From Ciceribacter sp. L1K22 (GTDB lineage: Bacteria; Pseudomonadota; Alphaproteobacteria; Rhizobiales; Rhizobiaceae): a DNA stretch of 64,000 nucleotides. Below the pieces are notes generated by a model. That model was not told the origin of the DNA, did not search any database, and saw only the letters and a program-made list of their open reading frames with translations. Positions 1-8,810 of the stretch are shown one piece after another. Every line of letters begins with the position of its first letter. The first letter of the stretch is position 1. The stretch covers positions 3,146,483 through 3,210,482 of the forward strand of contig NZ_JAGFPK010000001.1 of NCBI RefSeq assembly GCF_017599385.1, in the 5' to 3' direction. A program made the translations under genes and the position numbers.

Positions 1-3000
1 TCGGATGCCGCGAGGCCGGAGGTAGACGCTCTCTGTCCGCCGTCCGTAGCCCCGCGCCGCCGCGACCGGACCGCCTCGATGATGGCGCCTCGCAGAACAT
101 TGGCACGAGCCGGTTTCATCAGATGAGCCTGCACGTCGAGCGACGCGAAAACCTGTTCATCACCGCCCATGTCCATCGACGTGAGAAACACCATGGCAAC
201 CGGATCGAAGCGGCGGTCAGCCCGCACGCGTCTCGCGAAATCGATGCCGTTCACATCGGGCATGTGGTAGTCGACGATCAGCGCGTCGATGCTTATTCCC
301 GCCTGGAAGGCGGCATCGAGTATCGCAAGCGCGGTCGCTGCGTCTTCCGCGACCGCACCGTCGAAACCCCATTGTTGCAGCTGTTCTGCCAGGATCTGGC
401 GATTAACGGGGTTGTCGTCGATGACAAGGACGCGCGCGCCTTCGACGTTGACGGGCAACTGCGTCTGGCGTCGGCGCTCACCCGCGATCGAGAGCGGCAG
501 GTGGACGGTGAACACCGAGCCCATCCCGGCTTCGCTCTCCACTTCGATCACGCCGCCGAACAACTGGACTAGGCCGGCGGTTATGGCGAGCCCCAGGCCT
601 GTGCCTTCGTGACGGCGGGTAGACGAAGAGTCGACCTGCGAGAACTTGTCGAAAATCGCCTTCAGCTTTTCCTGCGGGATGCCGATGCCGGTATCCGAAA
701 TCCGCAACGTCACCATCAACTCGCCGGACGGCATCGGCTCGCCCGAGAGCTCGATCAGCACATGGCCCCGCTCTGTGAACTTGATGGCATTGCCGAGCAG
801 ATTGGTGACGATCTGCCGGAACCGTCCGGGATCGCCGACCACCAGATGCCGGAGGGTCGCCTCGGCCCGGATGATCAGTTCGAGATCCTTTTCGGCCGCG
901 GCGGCCGACAACAAGGTCGCCACGTCCTCGATCGCCTCCACCGGATCGAACGGCGCCTTGCGCAGCGTTAACTGCCCCGCGTCGATCTTGGAGAAGTCGA
1001 GGATGTCATTGATGATCGTGAGCAGCGCATTGCCGGATTTGACGATGATGTCGACGAAGGTCTTCTGTCGGGCATCGAGAATGGACTTCTGCAGGAGTTC
1101 CGCCATGCCGAGCACACCGTTCATCGGCGTACGGATTTCATGGCTCATATTGGCCAGGAATTCCGACTTGGCGCGATCGGCCGCCTCCGCGCGTTCGAGC
1201 AGGCTTGTCAGTTCCTGTTCGCGCTGCTTGATCTCGGTGATGTCGCTGAGCACCACCATCCAGTGACCGCGGCGGCTGACCGTCGCCTCCATCTGAACCC
1301 ATGTGCGGCGGTCGATAAGGAAAGTGGCGGAAAAACCCTGACCGTCCTCCACCTTGTGTTGCCAATCCCGCAGCAGGGCCATCGGATCATCACCGAAATC
1401 CCCCCGCTTGGCGCAGTGGGCGAAACTGACGTGCCAGCTCTGGCCCGGCTCGAGGCTCACCGCAGGGACATCGAGAATGATGTGCGCGGCCTCGTTGCTC
1501 TGGACGATGACACCGTCTTCAATGACCAGAAGGCCCTGCGACATGACGCGGATCGCATCGCGCATCTGTTGGCCGATACGCTCCAGCTCGGCCCGTGCCT
1601 CGCTGATTTCCCGCTCGCGGCGGCGGGCTTCCGAGATGTCCGCATAGGTCACCAGAACCCGCTGATCGGTCAGACGCTTGGAGGTGATGACCACCTGACG
1701 GTCATCCATGACCATTTCGCGCTGGTGATCTCCGTCAAGCGCCTGCAACTGCTCCATGCGCCAACGAACATCAGAATCGAAATCCTCTTCCTCGGTCCAG
1801 CGCCAGCCGCGGTCGTAGTTGACCTTTGCGTAGGTGGGGAAATCGAGCCCGATCAGTTGCTGGTCGCCTGGCCAGTTCCAGATGTCGTAGACCCGCTGGT
1901 TGGCGTATTCGATCCTCAGTTCGCTATCGAGGATGAGGACGCCGATCGGCATCGAGCGCATGATGCCTTCGAGGTAGGCGTTGAGATTCTCCGCCTTGGC
2001 CTGCGCGGCCTCGAGCTGTCGCTCGCGCAGTTTGAGCGCCGAAACGTCGGTCACAGAGCCGACGACGTAGCGCTGCCCCGCCGACGTAACGATGCGGCCA
2101 AGACGCGTGATTGAGGTGATATCCCGCCCCTCGAATTCGAAGGTCTCTGTCTTCTCGATCGCCTCCCCTTCGAGCACGCGCGCGTTTTCCCGAGTGAACT
2201 GCTCGGCCCGCTCCGGGTACATGTCGTATTCGGTAAGTCCGATGATCCGTTGCCGATCGCCGCCATGCATCCGCTCGTAAGCGAGGTTGGCGAAAACAAG
2301 CCTGTGCTCCTCGTCGCGCACGAACACCGGAACCGGCACCTGCTCGATGGCGGAGCGGTAGAGCTGGCTTTCCTCCTCGCGCTGACGCAACACCGTGATG
2401 TCCGAATAGGTGATCATGTAGCGGCCGGTGCCCAGACGCTTGCTGGAGACCGCCAGCGCCCGCCCGTTCGGTATCAGCCATTGCCAGACAGGCGGCTCCT
2501 CGATCTGCTTGAACTGCCGGATGCGCGACTGGTAGATGTCATCCGCCGGAGGCGCATCCTCGCCATAAAAGCCGCGCCGATGATTGTAGGCGACGAAGTC
2601 GCGATAGGACCAACCCGCCACCTTCACAGGTTCGGATACGGGCCACATTCCATAGAAAGTGTCGTTGACGTATTCGATCCGGAAATCGGCGTCGAGAATC
2701 AACACACCCACCGGCAGCAGCCTCAAAAGCAGTTCCAGGCGCGCATGCAGTTCCAACGCCTCCTGCTGCGCGGCGATGCACTGGGCTTCGCGCTCTTTCA
2801 GCGCCGAGACGTCGGAAAGGCTGCCCAGCAGATAGTGGCGGCCGTCGACACCGCTGAGCCGGGTGCGCCGGGAGATGACCGGCACGCGACGATCCGCCGC
2901 GCCGAACATCTCCTCGACCTCGATCGACTCGCCGGTTTCGAGCACGCGGCGGTTTTCACGATGCAGAACCTCGCCGGCGGGGCCAAAACTTTCAAGTTCC

Positions 3001-3539
3001 GTCTTGCCGATCAACGCATCGGCGGAAAGACCGGAAATCTCGCGATAGGCCCGATTGGCGAGGATCATCCGGTTCGCGTCGTCGCGCATGAACATCGGCG
3101 ACGGCAGTTCCTCGATCATCGCCGCCAGGGTCGCGATTTCGCCGGCGTCGTTGACGGATGGCAGCAAGGGACGGGAACCGCCTACGAATGGCAAGGTCTC
3201 AAAGAAAGCAAAGAGGTATGGAAGGTCGTCTTCGGTCAGGAAACGCTCGACCTTCAGCGCGTGACGCTCGTGACCGGCGGGATCGTAACAGAGCGCGGTC
3301 GCCTCCTCGCCGAAAACCAGGACACGCCGCTCGCGATCTTCCCGTTCGTGCTCTTCGGGCCGCGACAGAAGTTCGCTGCTCGTGCGACCGATGAACTCTT
3401 CGGAAGGACGGCCATAGAAGCGCGCATAAGCATCGTTCACCGCGACATGGCGCAGTTCGCAATCCTTGATGCATGCGGGAACGGCGAGATCTGCGATCTT
3501 CGCACTGGCACGCCCCAGCAATCCGCCCCTGACCGTCAA
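1..3539 (-). CDS. PAS-rich hybrid sensor histidine kinase / response regulator (3' end outside window)
   Basis: A long frame enters from the right at a TTG (3539) and stays open to the window edge, so the C-terminus is missing. TTG is chosen because GGAAGGA lies just upstream and a TAA closes the frame a few codons earlier; no ATG lies in frame near there. About six PAS-like segments span roughly residues 20-760. A HisKA domain follows (H-box SHEIRTPMNG, His near residue 799), then an HATPase with DTGIGIP and GTGLGLAIT. A receiver domain carries its phospho-acceptor Asp in VDYHMPD near residue 1089. No membrane segment is evident, so it is probably cytoplasmic. Its ligand and partner cannot be told from the sequence. 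A second receiver or Hpt domain could lie beyond the edge. Confidence 0.85.
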   Translation of the reverse strand, partial: MTVRGGLLGRASAKIADLAVPACIKDCELRHVAVNDAYARFYGRPSEEFIGRTSSELLSRPEEHEREDRERRVLVFGEEATALCYDPAGHERHALKVERFLTEDDLPYLFAFFETLPFVGGSRPLLPSVNDAGEIATLAAMIEELPSPMFMRDDANRMILANRAYREISGLSADALIGKTELESFGPAGEVLHRENRRVLETGESIEVEEMFGAADRRVPVISRRTRLSGVDGRHYLLGSLSDVSALKEREAQCIAAQQEALELHARLELLLRLLPVGVLILDADFRIEYVNDTFYGMWPVSEPVKVAGWSYRDFVAYNHRRGFYGEDAPPADDIYQSRIRQFKQIEEPPVWQWLIPNGRALAVSSKRLGTGRYMITYSDITVLRQREEESQLYRSAIEQVPVPVFVRDEEHRLVFANLAYERMHGGDRQRIIGLTEYDMYPERAEQFTRENARVLEGEAIEKTETFEFEGRDITSITRLGRIVTSAGQRYVVGSVTDVSALKLRERQLEAAQAKAENLNAYLEGIMRSMPIGVLILDSELRIEYANQRVYDIWNWPGDQQLIGLDFPTYAKVNYDRGWRWTEEEDFDSDVRWRMEQLQALDGDHQREMVMDDRQVVITSKRLTDQRVLVTYADISEARRREREISEARAELERIGQQMRDAIRVMSQGLLVIEDGVIVQSNEAAHIILDVPAVSLEPGQSWHVSFAHCAKRGDFGDDPMALLRDWQHKVEDGQGFSATFLIDRRTWVQMEATVSRRGHWMVVLSDITEIKQREQELTSLLERAEAADRAKSEFLANMSHEIRTPMNGVLGMAELLQKSILDARQKTFVDIIVKSGNALLTIINDILDFSKIDAGQLTLRKAPFDPVEAIEDVATLLSAAAAEKDLELIIRAEATLRHLVVGDPGRFRQIVTNLLGNAIKFTERGHVLIELSGEPMPSGELMVTLRISDTGIGIPQEKLKAIFDKFSQVDSSSTRRHEGTGLGLAITAGLVQLFGGVIEVESEAGMGSVFTVHLPLSIAGERRRQTQLPVNVEGARVLVIDDNPVNRQILAEQLQQWGFDGAVAEDAATALAILDAAFQAGISIDALIVDYHMPDVNGIDFARRVRADRRFDPVAMVFLTSMDMGGDEQVFASLDVQAHLMKPARANVLRGAIIEAVRSRRRGATDGGQRASTSGLAAS

Positions 3540-3753
3540 AAAACGATTCCTTCCGCCTTACGCAGCGCAATATCTAAACACGTTTATCCGCTTTGGCATA
3601 ACCAAGGGCTGTACCACCCGAGAGCTTTACCCAGGCATCGTCCCGGCAATGAAATTCGCGACACGCCAACCCCTTTCCCTGTCGCATTTGGCCACTGATT
3701 TGTCGCAGCAACTCTGCCAGAATCGACGCGTCCAACATAGCCACGGTGAAACG

Positions 3754-5337
3754 ATGCGCGAGACTGCCACCACTGCCTTGCCCGAGACTGAAACTGCCGG
3801 ATCGGGCGAACGCCGCCGCCGGGGAGGCGGGCGCGGCGGAGATCGGGTCCGCACCGGTTCGGCGCGGAGCTATCTCAACATCGTCAACACGCTGAAGCCG
3901 ACTGAACTGCTCTCCGAAGAGGCCCTGGACGCAATCCACGACACCTCGCTGACGGTGCTTGAGGAAGTCGGCATGGACATCATGCTGCCGGAAGCCCGCC
4001 GACGCATGAAGGCGGCCGGCGCCGATGTCCGGGAAGGCGAGGAACGGGTTCGCTTCGACCGTGGCCTTATCATGGAGCTCATCGCCTCGGTTCCGCGGCA
4101 GTTCACGCTGCACGCGCGCAATCCGCTGCGCAATGTCGAGATCGGCGGCAATAATCTGGTGTTTGCCCAAATCGCCTCGGCACCGTTTGTCGGAGACCGC
4201 GAAGGCGGCCGTCGGGCCGGCAACCAGGAGGATTTCCGCAAGCTGGTGAAACTCGCGCAGAGCTACGACGTGATCCACCTCACCGGCGGCTACCCGGTCG
4301 AGCCGATCGACATCCATGCGTCGGTGCGCCATCTCGACTGCCTGTCGGATCTTGCCAAGCTGACCGACAAGGCTTTCCACGTCTACTCCCTCGGCCAGCA
4401 ACGCAATCTCGACGGCCTGGAGATCGCACGCATCGCTCGTGGAATCAGTGCTGAACAGATGGAGCGCGAGCCCTCGCTCTTCACCGTTATCAACTCGTCC
4501 TCGCCTCTGCGCCTCGACGGTCCCATGCTGCAGGGCATTATCGAGATGTCCTCGCGCAACCAGGTGGTCATCATGACGCCGTTCACACTGGCCGGCGCCA
4601 TGGCGCCGGTCACGATCGCCGGTGCGCTCGTCCAGCAGAATGCGGAGGCGCTCTGCGGTATTGCCTTCACACAGATGGTGCGCAAGGGCGCGCCAGTGCT
4701 CTACGGCGGCTTCACCTCCAACGTCGACATGAAGACCGGGGCTCCGGCCTTCGGCACGCCGGAATACATGAAGGCCGTGATCGCCGGCGGACAGCTCGCC
4801 CGCCGCTACGGCTTCCCCTACCGCACCTCGAACACCAATGCCGCCAACACGCTCGACGCGCAGTCCGCCTACGAGTCGGCGATGTCGCTCTGGGCGGTGA
4901 CGCAGGGCGGCGGCAATTTCGTGATGCATGCGGCCGGCTGGACCGAGGGCGGCCTCACGGCCTCGTTCGAGAAGTTTATCCTCGACGTCGACATGCTGCA
5001 GATGGTGTCAGAATTCCTGAAGCCGCTTGATGTCTCGCCGGATGCACTGGCGCTCGACGCAGTCCGCGAAGTCGGTCCCGGCGGCCACTATTTCGGCACA
5101 GCTCACACACTGGCGCGCTACGAGACCGCCTTCTATTCCCCGATCCTCTCCGACTGGCGCAACTTCGAAACCTGGACCGAAGCCGGCAGGCCGACGACCT
5201 ACGACCACGCCAACCGCATCTTCAAGGAAACCTTGGCCCGCTACGAGCGTCCGCCGATGGACCCGGCGATCGAGGAAGAACTCGATGCCTTCGTTGCGAG
5301 ACGCAAGGCCGAAGGCGGGGTGGCAACGGATTTCTGA
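3754..5337 (+). CDS. trimethylamine methyltransferase (MttB) family protein, non-pyrrolysine type
   Basis: 527 residues if translation starts at ATG 3754 (METATT-like N-terminus, MRETATT). The frame extends further upstream but that part overlaps the divergent kinase gene and looks non-coding. After a basic, Gly/Arg-rich segment (about residues 15-45) the protein matches the COG5598/MttB TIM-barrel family, with features such as NTLKPTELLSEEALDAIH and RYGFPYRTSNTNAANTLDAQ. These enzymes move a methyl group from a quaternary or tertiary amine to a corrinoid protein. There is no internal TAG codon, so it belongs to the non-pyrrolysine branch, whose known members act on glycine betaine or related compounds. 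No corrinoid protein or reactivase gene is visible nearby, so the substrate is unknown. Confidence 0.85.
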   Translation: MRETATTALPETETAGSGERRRRGGGRGGDRVRTGSARSYLNIVNTLKPTELLSEEALDAIHDTSLTVLEEVGMDIMLPEARRRMKAAGADVREGEERVRFDRGLIMELIASVPRQFTLHARNPLRNVEIGGNNLVFAQIASAPFVGDREGGRRAGNQEDFRKLVKLAQSYDVIHLTGGYPVEPIDIHASVRHLDCLSDLAKLTDKAFHVYSLGQQRNLDGLEIARIARGISAEQMEREPSLFTVINSSSPLRLDGPMLQGIIEMSSRNQVVIMTPFTLAGAMAPVTIAGALVQQNAEALCGIAFTQMVRKGAPVLYGGFTSNVDMKTGAPAFGTPEYMKAVIAGGQLARRYGFPYRTSNTNAANTLDAQSAYESAMSLWAVTQGGGNFVMHAAGWTEGGLTASFEKFILDVDMLQMVSEFLKPLDVSPDALALDAVREVGPGGHYFGTAHTLARYETAFYSPILSDWRNFETWTEAGRPTTYDHANRIFKETLARYERPPMDPAIEEELDAFVARRKAEGGVATDF

Positions 5338-5340
5338 TCC

Positions 5341-6018
5341 TCAGACGAACTGCTTAATGTAGGCCTGATAGGTCTGGTGCGGTGCCGCCTCGAAGCGGTC
5401 GGTCAGAACCTTCCAGTCCTCCACGCGGTCAAGCCGGAAGTCGCGAAATCCATTGCGCATCTCGCACCAGGCGGTCATCACCCAGATCGTCCCGAAAGCG
5501 GCCAGCCCAAGCGGCCAGACGACCCGCTGGCTGCGCTCGCCGGGAAGCGAGTGATAGGCGATCCAGACCTTCCGTTTGCCTGAGAGCGCCGTTCTGACGT
5601 CGCCCAAACTGTCCGGCACCTCCGGCTGCGCCGAGGAGCGGAAAGCCCGGATTGGAGCGGTGACGAGCCTTTCCGCGTGCTCAACCGGTAGCATGCCAAG
5701 CATCTTCTCCTTGGCTTCCCTCGCCACCTGCCCGAGACGCGGATCGCCCAGCATCTCAACGGCCCGCAAGCCGAAAGCCAGCGCCTCCAGTTGCTCGAAC
5801 GTGAAAGTAAGCGGTGGCGCGTCGAACGCCTCGCGCAGGAGATAGCCGACACCGCGCTCACCTTCGATCGGCGCGCCTGACGCCATAAGGTGCTCCATGT
5901 CGCGATAGACGGTGCGGGGCGCGACTTCCATCTTCTCCGCGATCTCGGCAGCCGTCATGGCCCGGCCGGTCGCGCGCATGAGCTGGATAATACGGAACAG
6001 GCGATCGGCGGGGCGCAT
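5341..6018 (-). CDS. YafY-type HTH/WYL-domain transcriptional regulator
   Basis: 225 residues from ATG 6018, preceded by CGGAG; a GTG at 6045 is an alternative. The N-terminal winged helix-turn-helix (RLFRIIQLMRATGRAMTAAE, then RTVYRDMEHL) is of the HTH_11/DeoR-like class. The C-terminal half is a WYL sensor domain (KVWIAYHSLPGERSQRVVWP, with LDRVEDW near the end). The gene is divergent from the small protein at 6104 with an 85-base gap, the usual layout for a local regulator controlling its neighbour. The stop is three bases from the convergent MttB gene. The ligand is unknown. Confidence 0.88.
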   Translation of the reverse strand: MRPADRLFRIIQLMRATGRAMTAAEIAEKMEVAPRTVYRDMEHLMASGAPIEGERGVGYLLREAFDAPPLTFTFEQLEALAFGLRAVEMLGDPRLGQVAREAKEKMLGMLPVEHAERLVTAPIRAFRSSAQPEVPDSLGDVRTALSGKRKVWIAYHSLPGERSQRVVWPLGLAAFGTIWVMTAWCEMRNGFRDFRLDRVEDWKVLTDRFEAAPHQTYQAYIKQFV

Positions 6019-6103
6019 TTGCAACTCCGTGAAGTCTATGGCCACAAGGCTGTCAGTTGCGCTGTGCTACGTCAAGCCGGCACACCAGCAACAGGAGAAC
6101 CCG

Positions 6104-6403
6104 ATGCACGACACCAAAATCCTCGAAATCGCCATTTGCGCCGTTGCCGACAAAGCGACGGCCGAACACGCACGTCTGACGGCAATGGAATCGGTACGCC
6201 ACTATCCCGGTTTCATATCATGGCGGGCGACGAGCGCCCATGGCAATGAAGACATGGTGGCCGATATCGTCGAATGGGAAAACATCGACGCCGCCCGTGC
6301 CGCCGCCGAAAAAGTGCAGACGGACCCGGCCTTCATCCCTTACATGAAGCAGATCACTACCGTCGCCGTGATGCAGCACTTCGACACGAAGAACATCGTC
6401 TGA
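6104..6403 (+). CDS. antibiotic biosynthesis monooxygenase (ABM)-like small protein
   Basis: 99 residues from ATG 6104, preceded by ACAGGAG. The sequence has the ferredoxin-like pattern of dimeric alpha+beta barrel proteins: a beta strand (KILEIAICAV), a helix, GFISWRATSAHGNEDMVADI, then WENIDAARAAAEKVQTDPAF and a last strand. ABM-fold proteins range from haem oxygenases and quinol monooxygenases to proteins without a known reaction. The family fit is by fold pattern only. It is divergent from the WYL regulator and three bases upstream of the AlkC-like gene, so regulator, ABM protein and DNA repair protein probably form one response unit. Confidence 0.6.
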   Translation: MHDTKILEIAICAVADKATAEHARLTAMESVRHYPGFISWRATSAHGNEDMVADIVEWENIDAARAAAEKVQTDPAFIPYMKQITTVAVMQHFDTKNIV

Positions 6404-6406
6404 GCC

Positions 6407-7510
6407 ATGCCGGAACCGCTGAAAAACCTGATCTCCGCCACCACCGCCCGCGACACGGCGGACGCCTTGTCGCGGACATGGCCGGACTTCGACCGGGATG
6501 CCTTTCTCGAACTGGTGCTGCCGACGTTAAACGAACTTGAGCTGATGCAGCGCAGCCAGTCGATCAGTGCAGCCATGCAAAGCTGCCTGCCCGACGATTT
6601 CGAGGCCGCGGCCGATCTTATGGAAAAGTGCCTTCCATCTTCGGGAGGTTCTTTATCGGGCTGGGCTTTGCTGGCCTTCAACCAGTACATTGCGGCTCGG
6701 GGGCTTGGACATCTCGAACGTTCGCTCGACCTGCTAAAAGCACTGACGCCGCATTTCACCGCCGAATTCGGAATACGCCCCTTCATCCATGCGGAACAGG
6801 AGCGTGCCCTGGAGATCATTTCCGGCTGGACGAGAGACCCGAACCACCATGTGCGCCGTCTTGCGAGCGAAGGCACACGCCCTCGCCTTCCCTGGGCGAT
6901 GCGGCTACCGGAACTTGTGAGGAACCCGACCCCGATCTTGCCCATTTTGGAGGCGATGCTCGATGATCCCGAGGACTATGTTCGTCGCTCCGTCGCCAAT
7001 AGCCTCAACGATATCGCCAAGGATCATCCCGACGCCGTCGCCGATTTCGTCGAGCGTCACCGGCAGGACGCCTCACCGGAGCGGATGTGGCTGCTGAAAC
7101 ACGCGTCGAGAACGCTGATCAAGAAGGGCCATGGCAAAGCGCTTGCGAATTTCGGCTACGAGGCAGTTGCAGACATCGTAGCCACCCTGACCGTCGCAAC
7201 GGAGACGATCGTCTTCCCCGGCGAACTCGCATTCGCCGTTTCGCTGACGAATTCCGGCGACAAGCGGCGCACCGTGATGATGGACTACGTCCTGCACCAC
7301 CAGAAAAAGGGCGGTTCGCTGACGCCGAAGGTGTTCAAGGGGAAAAGCTTGTCGATCGCCTCCGGTGAAACGGTCGTGATCGAAAAGCGACATGGCTTCC
7401 GACCGATCACCACCCGGATCTATTATCCCGGCCGGCACCGGCTGGAAATTCTAGCCAATGGCGGCATCGTGGCTGGCGCTGATTTCGAACTGATCATCGG
7501 GGATGAGTGA
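6407..7510 (+). CDS. DNA alkylation repair protein, AlkC-like, with C-terminal Ig-like domain
   Basis: 367 residues. The first ~230 residues are alpha-helical HEAT-like repeats of the AlkC/AlkD glycosylase superfamily, with the diagnostic DPNHHVRRLASEGTRPRLPW and DDPEDYVRRSVANSLNDIAK. These proteins remove N3- and N7-alkylated purines without base flipping. The C-terminal ~110 residues (after about 260) are predicted beta-rich (VFPGELAFAVSLTNSGDKRR, RIYYPGRHRLEILANG), matching the Ig-like extension of many AlkC proteins. The gene follows the ABM-like gene after three bases and overlaps the DUF1905 gene by four, so the three are probably co-transcribed. Confidence 0.85.
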   Translation: MPEPLKNLISATTARDTADALSRTWPDFDRDAFLELVLPTLNELELMQRSQSISAAMQSCLPDDFEAAADLMEKCLPSSGGSLSGWALLAFNQYIAARGLGHLERSLDLLKALTPHFTAEFGIRPFIHAEQERALEIISGWTRDPNHHVRRLASEGTRPRLPWAMRLPELVRNPTPILPILEAMLDDPEDYVRRSVANSLNDIAKDHPDAVADFVERHRQDASPERMWLLKHASRTLIKKGHGKALANFGYEAVADIVATLTVATETIVFPGELAFAVSLTNSGDKRRTVMMDYVLHHQKKGGSLTPKVFKGKSLSIASGETVVIEKRHGFRPITTRIYYPGRHRLEILANGGIVAGADFELIIGDE

Positions 7511-7815
7511 CGGTGACGGGCGAACAACACGAAATCAGTTTCGAGGCGACGGTCGAGAAGTTCGAAGGTCCGGGCGGCTGGCACGCCGTCTATCTACCGG
7601 AGGATGCAGCCTCCGCGGCCTGCTTTTTCGGACGTGCCAATGCGCTTGGCGCCATATCCGTGTTCGCCCGCATCGGCAATACCGAGGTTCGAACCTCGCT
7701 GTTCCCTGACAAACGGCGTGGCAGCTTGATGTTACCCCTTAAGGCAAAACTGCGCCAGCGCGAATCCGTTCACGAGGGCGACCGCATCTCGGTCGTCCTC
7801 GTGCTGGCCGGCTGA
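7507..7815 (+). CDS. DUF1905 domain protein
   Basis: 102 residues from GTG 7507, which overlaps the stop of the AlkC-like gene (GTGA); GTG 7513 is an alternative. The segment EKFEGPGGWHAVYLP followed by FGRANALGAISVFARIGNTE is characteristic of the DUF1905 beta-barrel domain, often found alone or fused to YdeI-like domains. Function is unknown. The overlap with an alkylation repair gene implies co-translation, and DUF1905 genes are worth testing for a role in the same stress response. Confidence 0.75.
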   Translation: MTVTGEQHEISFEATVEKFEGPGGWHAVYLPEDAASAACFFGRANALGAISVFARIGNTEVRTSLFPDKRRGSLMLPLKAKLRQRESVHEGDRISVVLVLAG

Positions 7816-7831
7816 GGGGGATTGTGCATGC

Positions 7832-8404
7832 TCAGTGACGGCGCTTCCAGCCTGTGATCATCGAGCGGACGAGGTTTTCCCGGTGTTCGATGCTGGCGAA
7901 AATCACACCTCCGACATGCAGTGCGATCAGGACGAGCGTCGAATAGACGAGCGTCTTGTGCGTATCCTCGACCCATTCGATGCCCCAATAGGCGTCTGTC
8001 GTCATCATGTAGCCGGTCGTGACGATGCCCGATACCATCAACAAAAGGGCGATCACCATGACGCCACCCGCCGGATTATGCCCGACATACCGCTTCGCGC
8101 GCATCGCAACGGAGTCAGCCAGGAAACGCGCGACGGTCATCGGCGAGTAGACGAAGCTGGAAAACCGCGCATGTTCGCTGCCGATGACGCCCCAGAGGAG
8201 CCGAACGCAGATCAGCGCCGCGATAATGTAGCCAGAGATGATATGGGCCGACTTCCATTCGTCTCCGGTGAGGAAGGAGAATGCAAAAAAGCCCACGAGC
8301 GACCAGTGGAACAGGCGGACGAGTGGATCCCAGACCTTCACCAGGTCCGGCCGCGCGATGCGGCCGGAGGCGGTGCCGGGCATATCTTGCTCGGCGTTGA
8401 CCAT
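7832..8404 (-). CDS. cytochrome b561-type membrane protein
   Basis: 190 residues from ATG 8404, whose A is shared with the TGA of the PepSY gene upstream (TGATG), so translation is coupled. The protein begins the domain with VWDPLVRLFHWSLVGFFAFS. It has four hydrophobic segments and conserved histidines (FHW, SAHIISGYI, GHNPAGG, EDTHKTLVYSTLVLIALHVG) that would ligate two haem b groups. It is a di-haem cytochrome of the Ni/Fe-hydrogenase/b561 family in the inner membrane, probably passing electrons from quinol to a periplasmic partner. The adjoining PepSY protein and divergent two-component system suggest an envelope redox or stress role. Confidence 0.85.
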   Translation of the reverse strand: MVNAEQDMPGTASGRIARPDLVKVWDPLVRLFHWSLVGFFAFSFLTGDEWKSAHIISGYIIAALICVRLLWGVIGSEHARFSSFVYSPMTVARFLADSVAMRAKRYVGHNPAGGVMVIALLLMVSGIVTTGYMMTTDAYWGIEWVEDTHKTLVYSTLVLIALHVGGVIFASIEHRENLVRSMITGWKRRH

Positions 8405-8676
8405 CAGTCGTCTCCCTCGGAGCCGATTTGCTCGCCGGTTTCCGGGTTGAAGATCGCCTCGACCTTCTTGCCGTCCTTGATGCCATAGACTTCGTAGCAA
8501 CCGTCTTCGACCTTGACCTGGCGCACGTCGTAGCCGAGTTCGACCGCCTTGGCCTTCATGGCGTCCTCGGTCATCCACTTGTCCTTCGGCACGTTGCATT
8601 CGTGATTTTCGCTGGCGCGGGCGATACCGGCAGCAGCGGATAGCGTCATAAGCGAAAGGATGATCAGCTTCTTCAT
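8404..8676 (-). CDS. secreted PepSY domain protein
   Basis: 90 residues. The N-terminus is a Sec signal peptide (MKKLIILSLMTLSAAAGIARA, cleaved near ASENHECN). The mature part has a PepSY-type domain: KAKAVELGYDVRQVKVEDGC, YEVYGIKDGKKVEAIFNPETG. The two cysteines (HECN and DGCYE) could form a disulphide. It is the first gene of a two-gene unit with cytochrome b561 and is divergent from a Tat-exported PepSY protein. Small PepSY proteins of this type commonly neighbour b561 cytochromes; a haem- or metal-related periplasmic role is possible but unproven. Confidence 0.85.
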   Translation of the reverse strand: MKKLIILSLMTLSAAAGIARASENHECNVPKDKWMTEDAMKAKAVELGYDVRQVKVEDGCYEVYGIKDGKKVEAIFNPETGEQIGSEGDD

Positions 8677-8810
8677 CGGATAAAGTCCTTTTGAAACGAC
8701 GAGGCGGGATTGCTCTCGACCGTTGGCGAAACAATTAGCTGACCGCTGCTGAGCGATGGCTGACGGTGAATGTCAGCGAAATTTCAGTTTCGCGGTGCTA
8801 TGGTCAGGCC

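Noticed and set aside
2250..3698. 482-codon plus-strand frame
   Set aside because: It lies opposite the PAS domains of the hybrid kinase, whose domain motifs are unmistakable on the minus strand.
3574..4929. 451-codon minus-strand frame
   Set aside because: Antisense to the MttB-family gene; His/Arg-rich product with no family resemblance.
3754..5337. Pyrrolysine-containing MttB
   Set aside because: No in-frame TAG codon interrupts the gene, and no pyl genes are visible.
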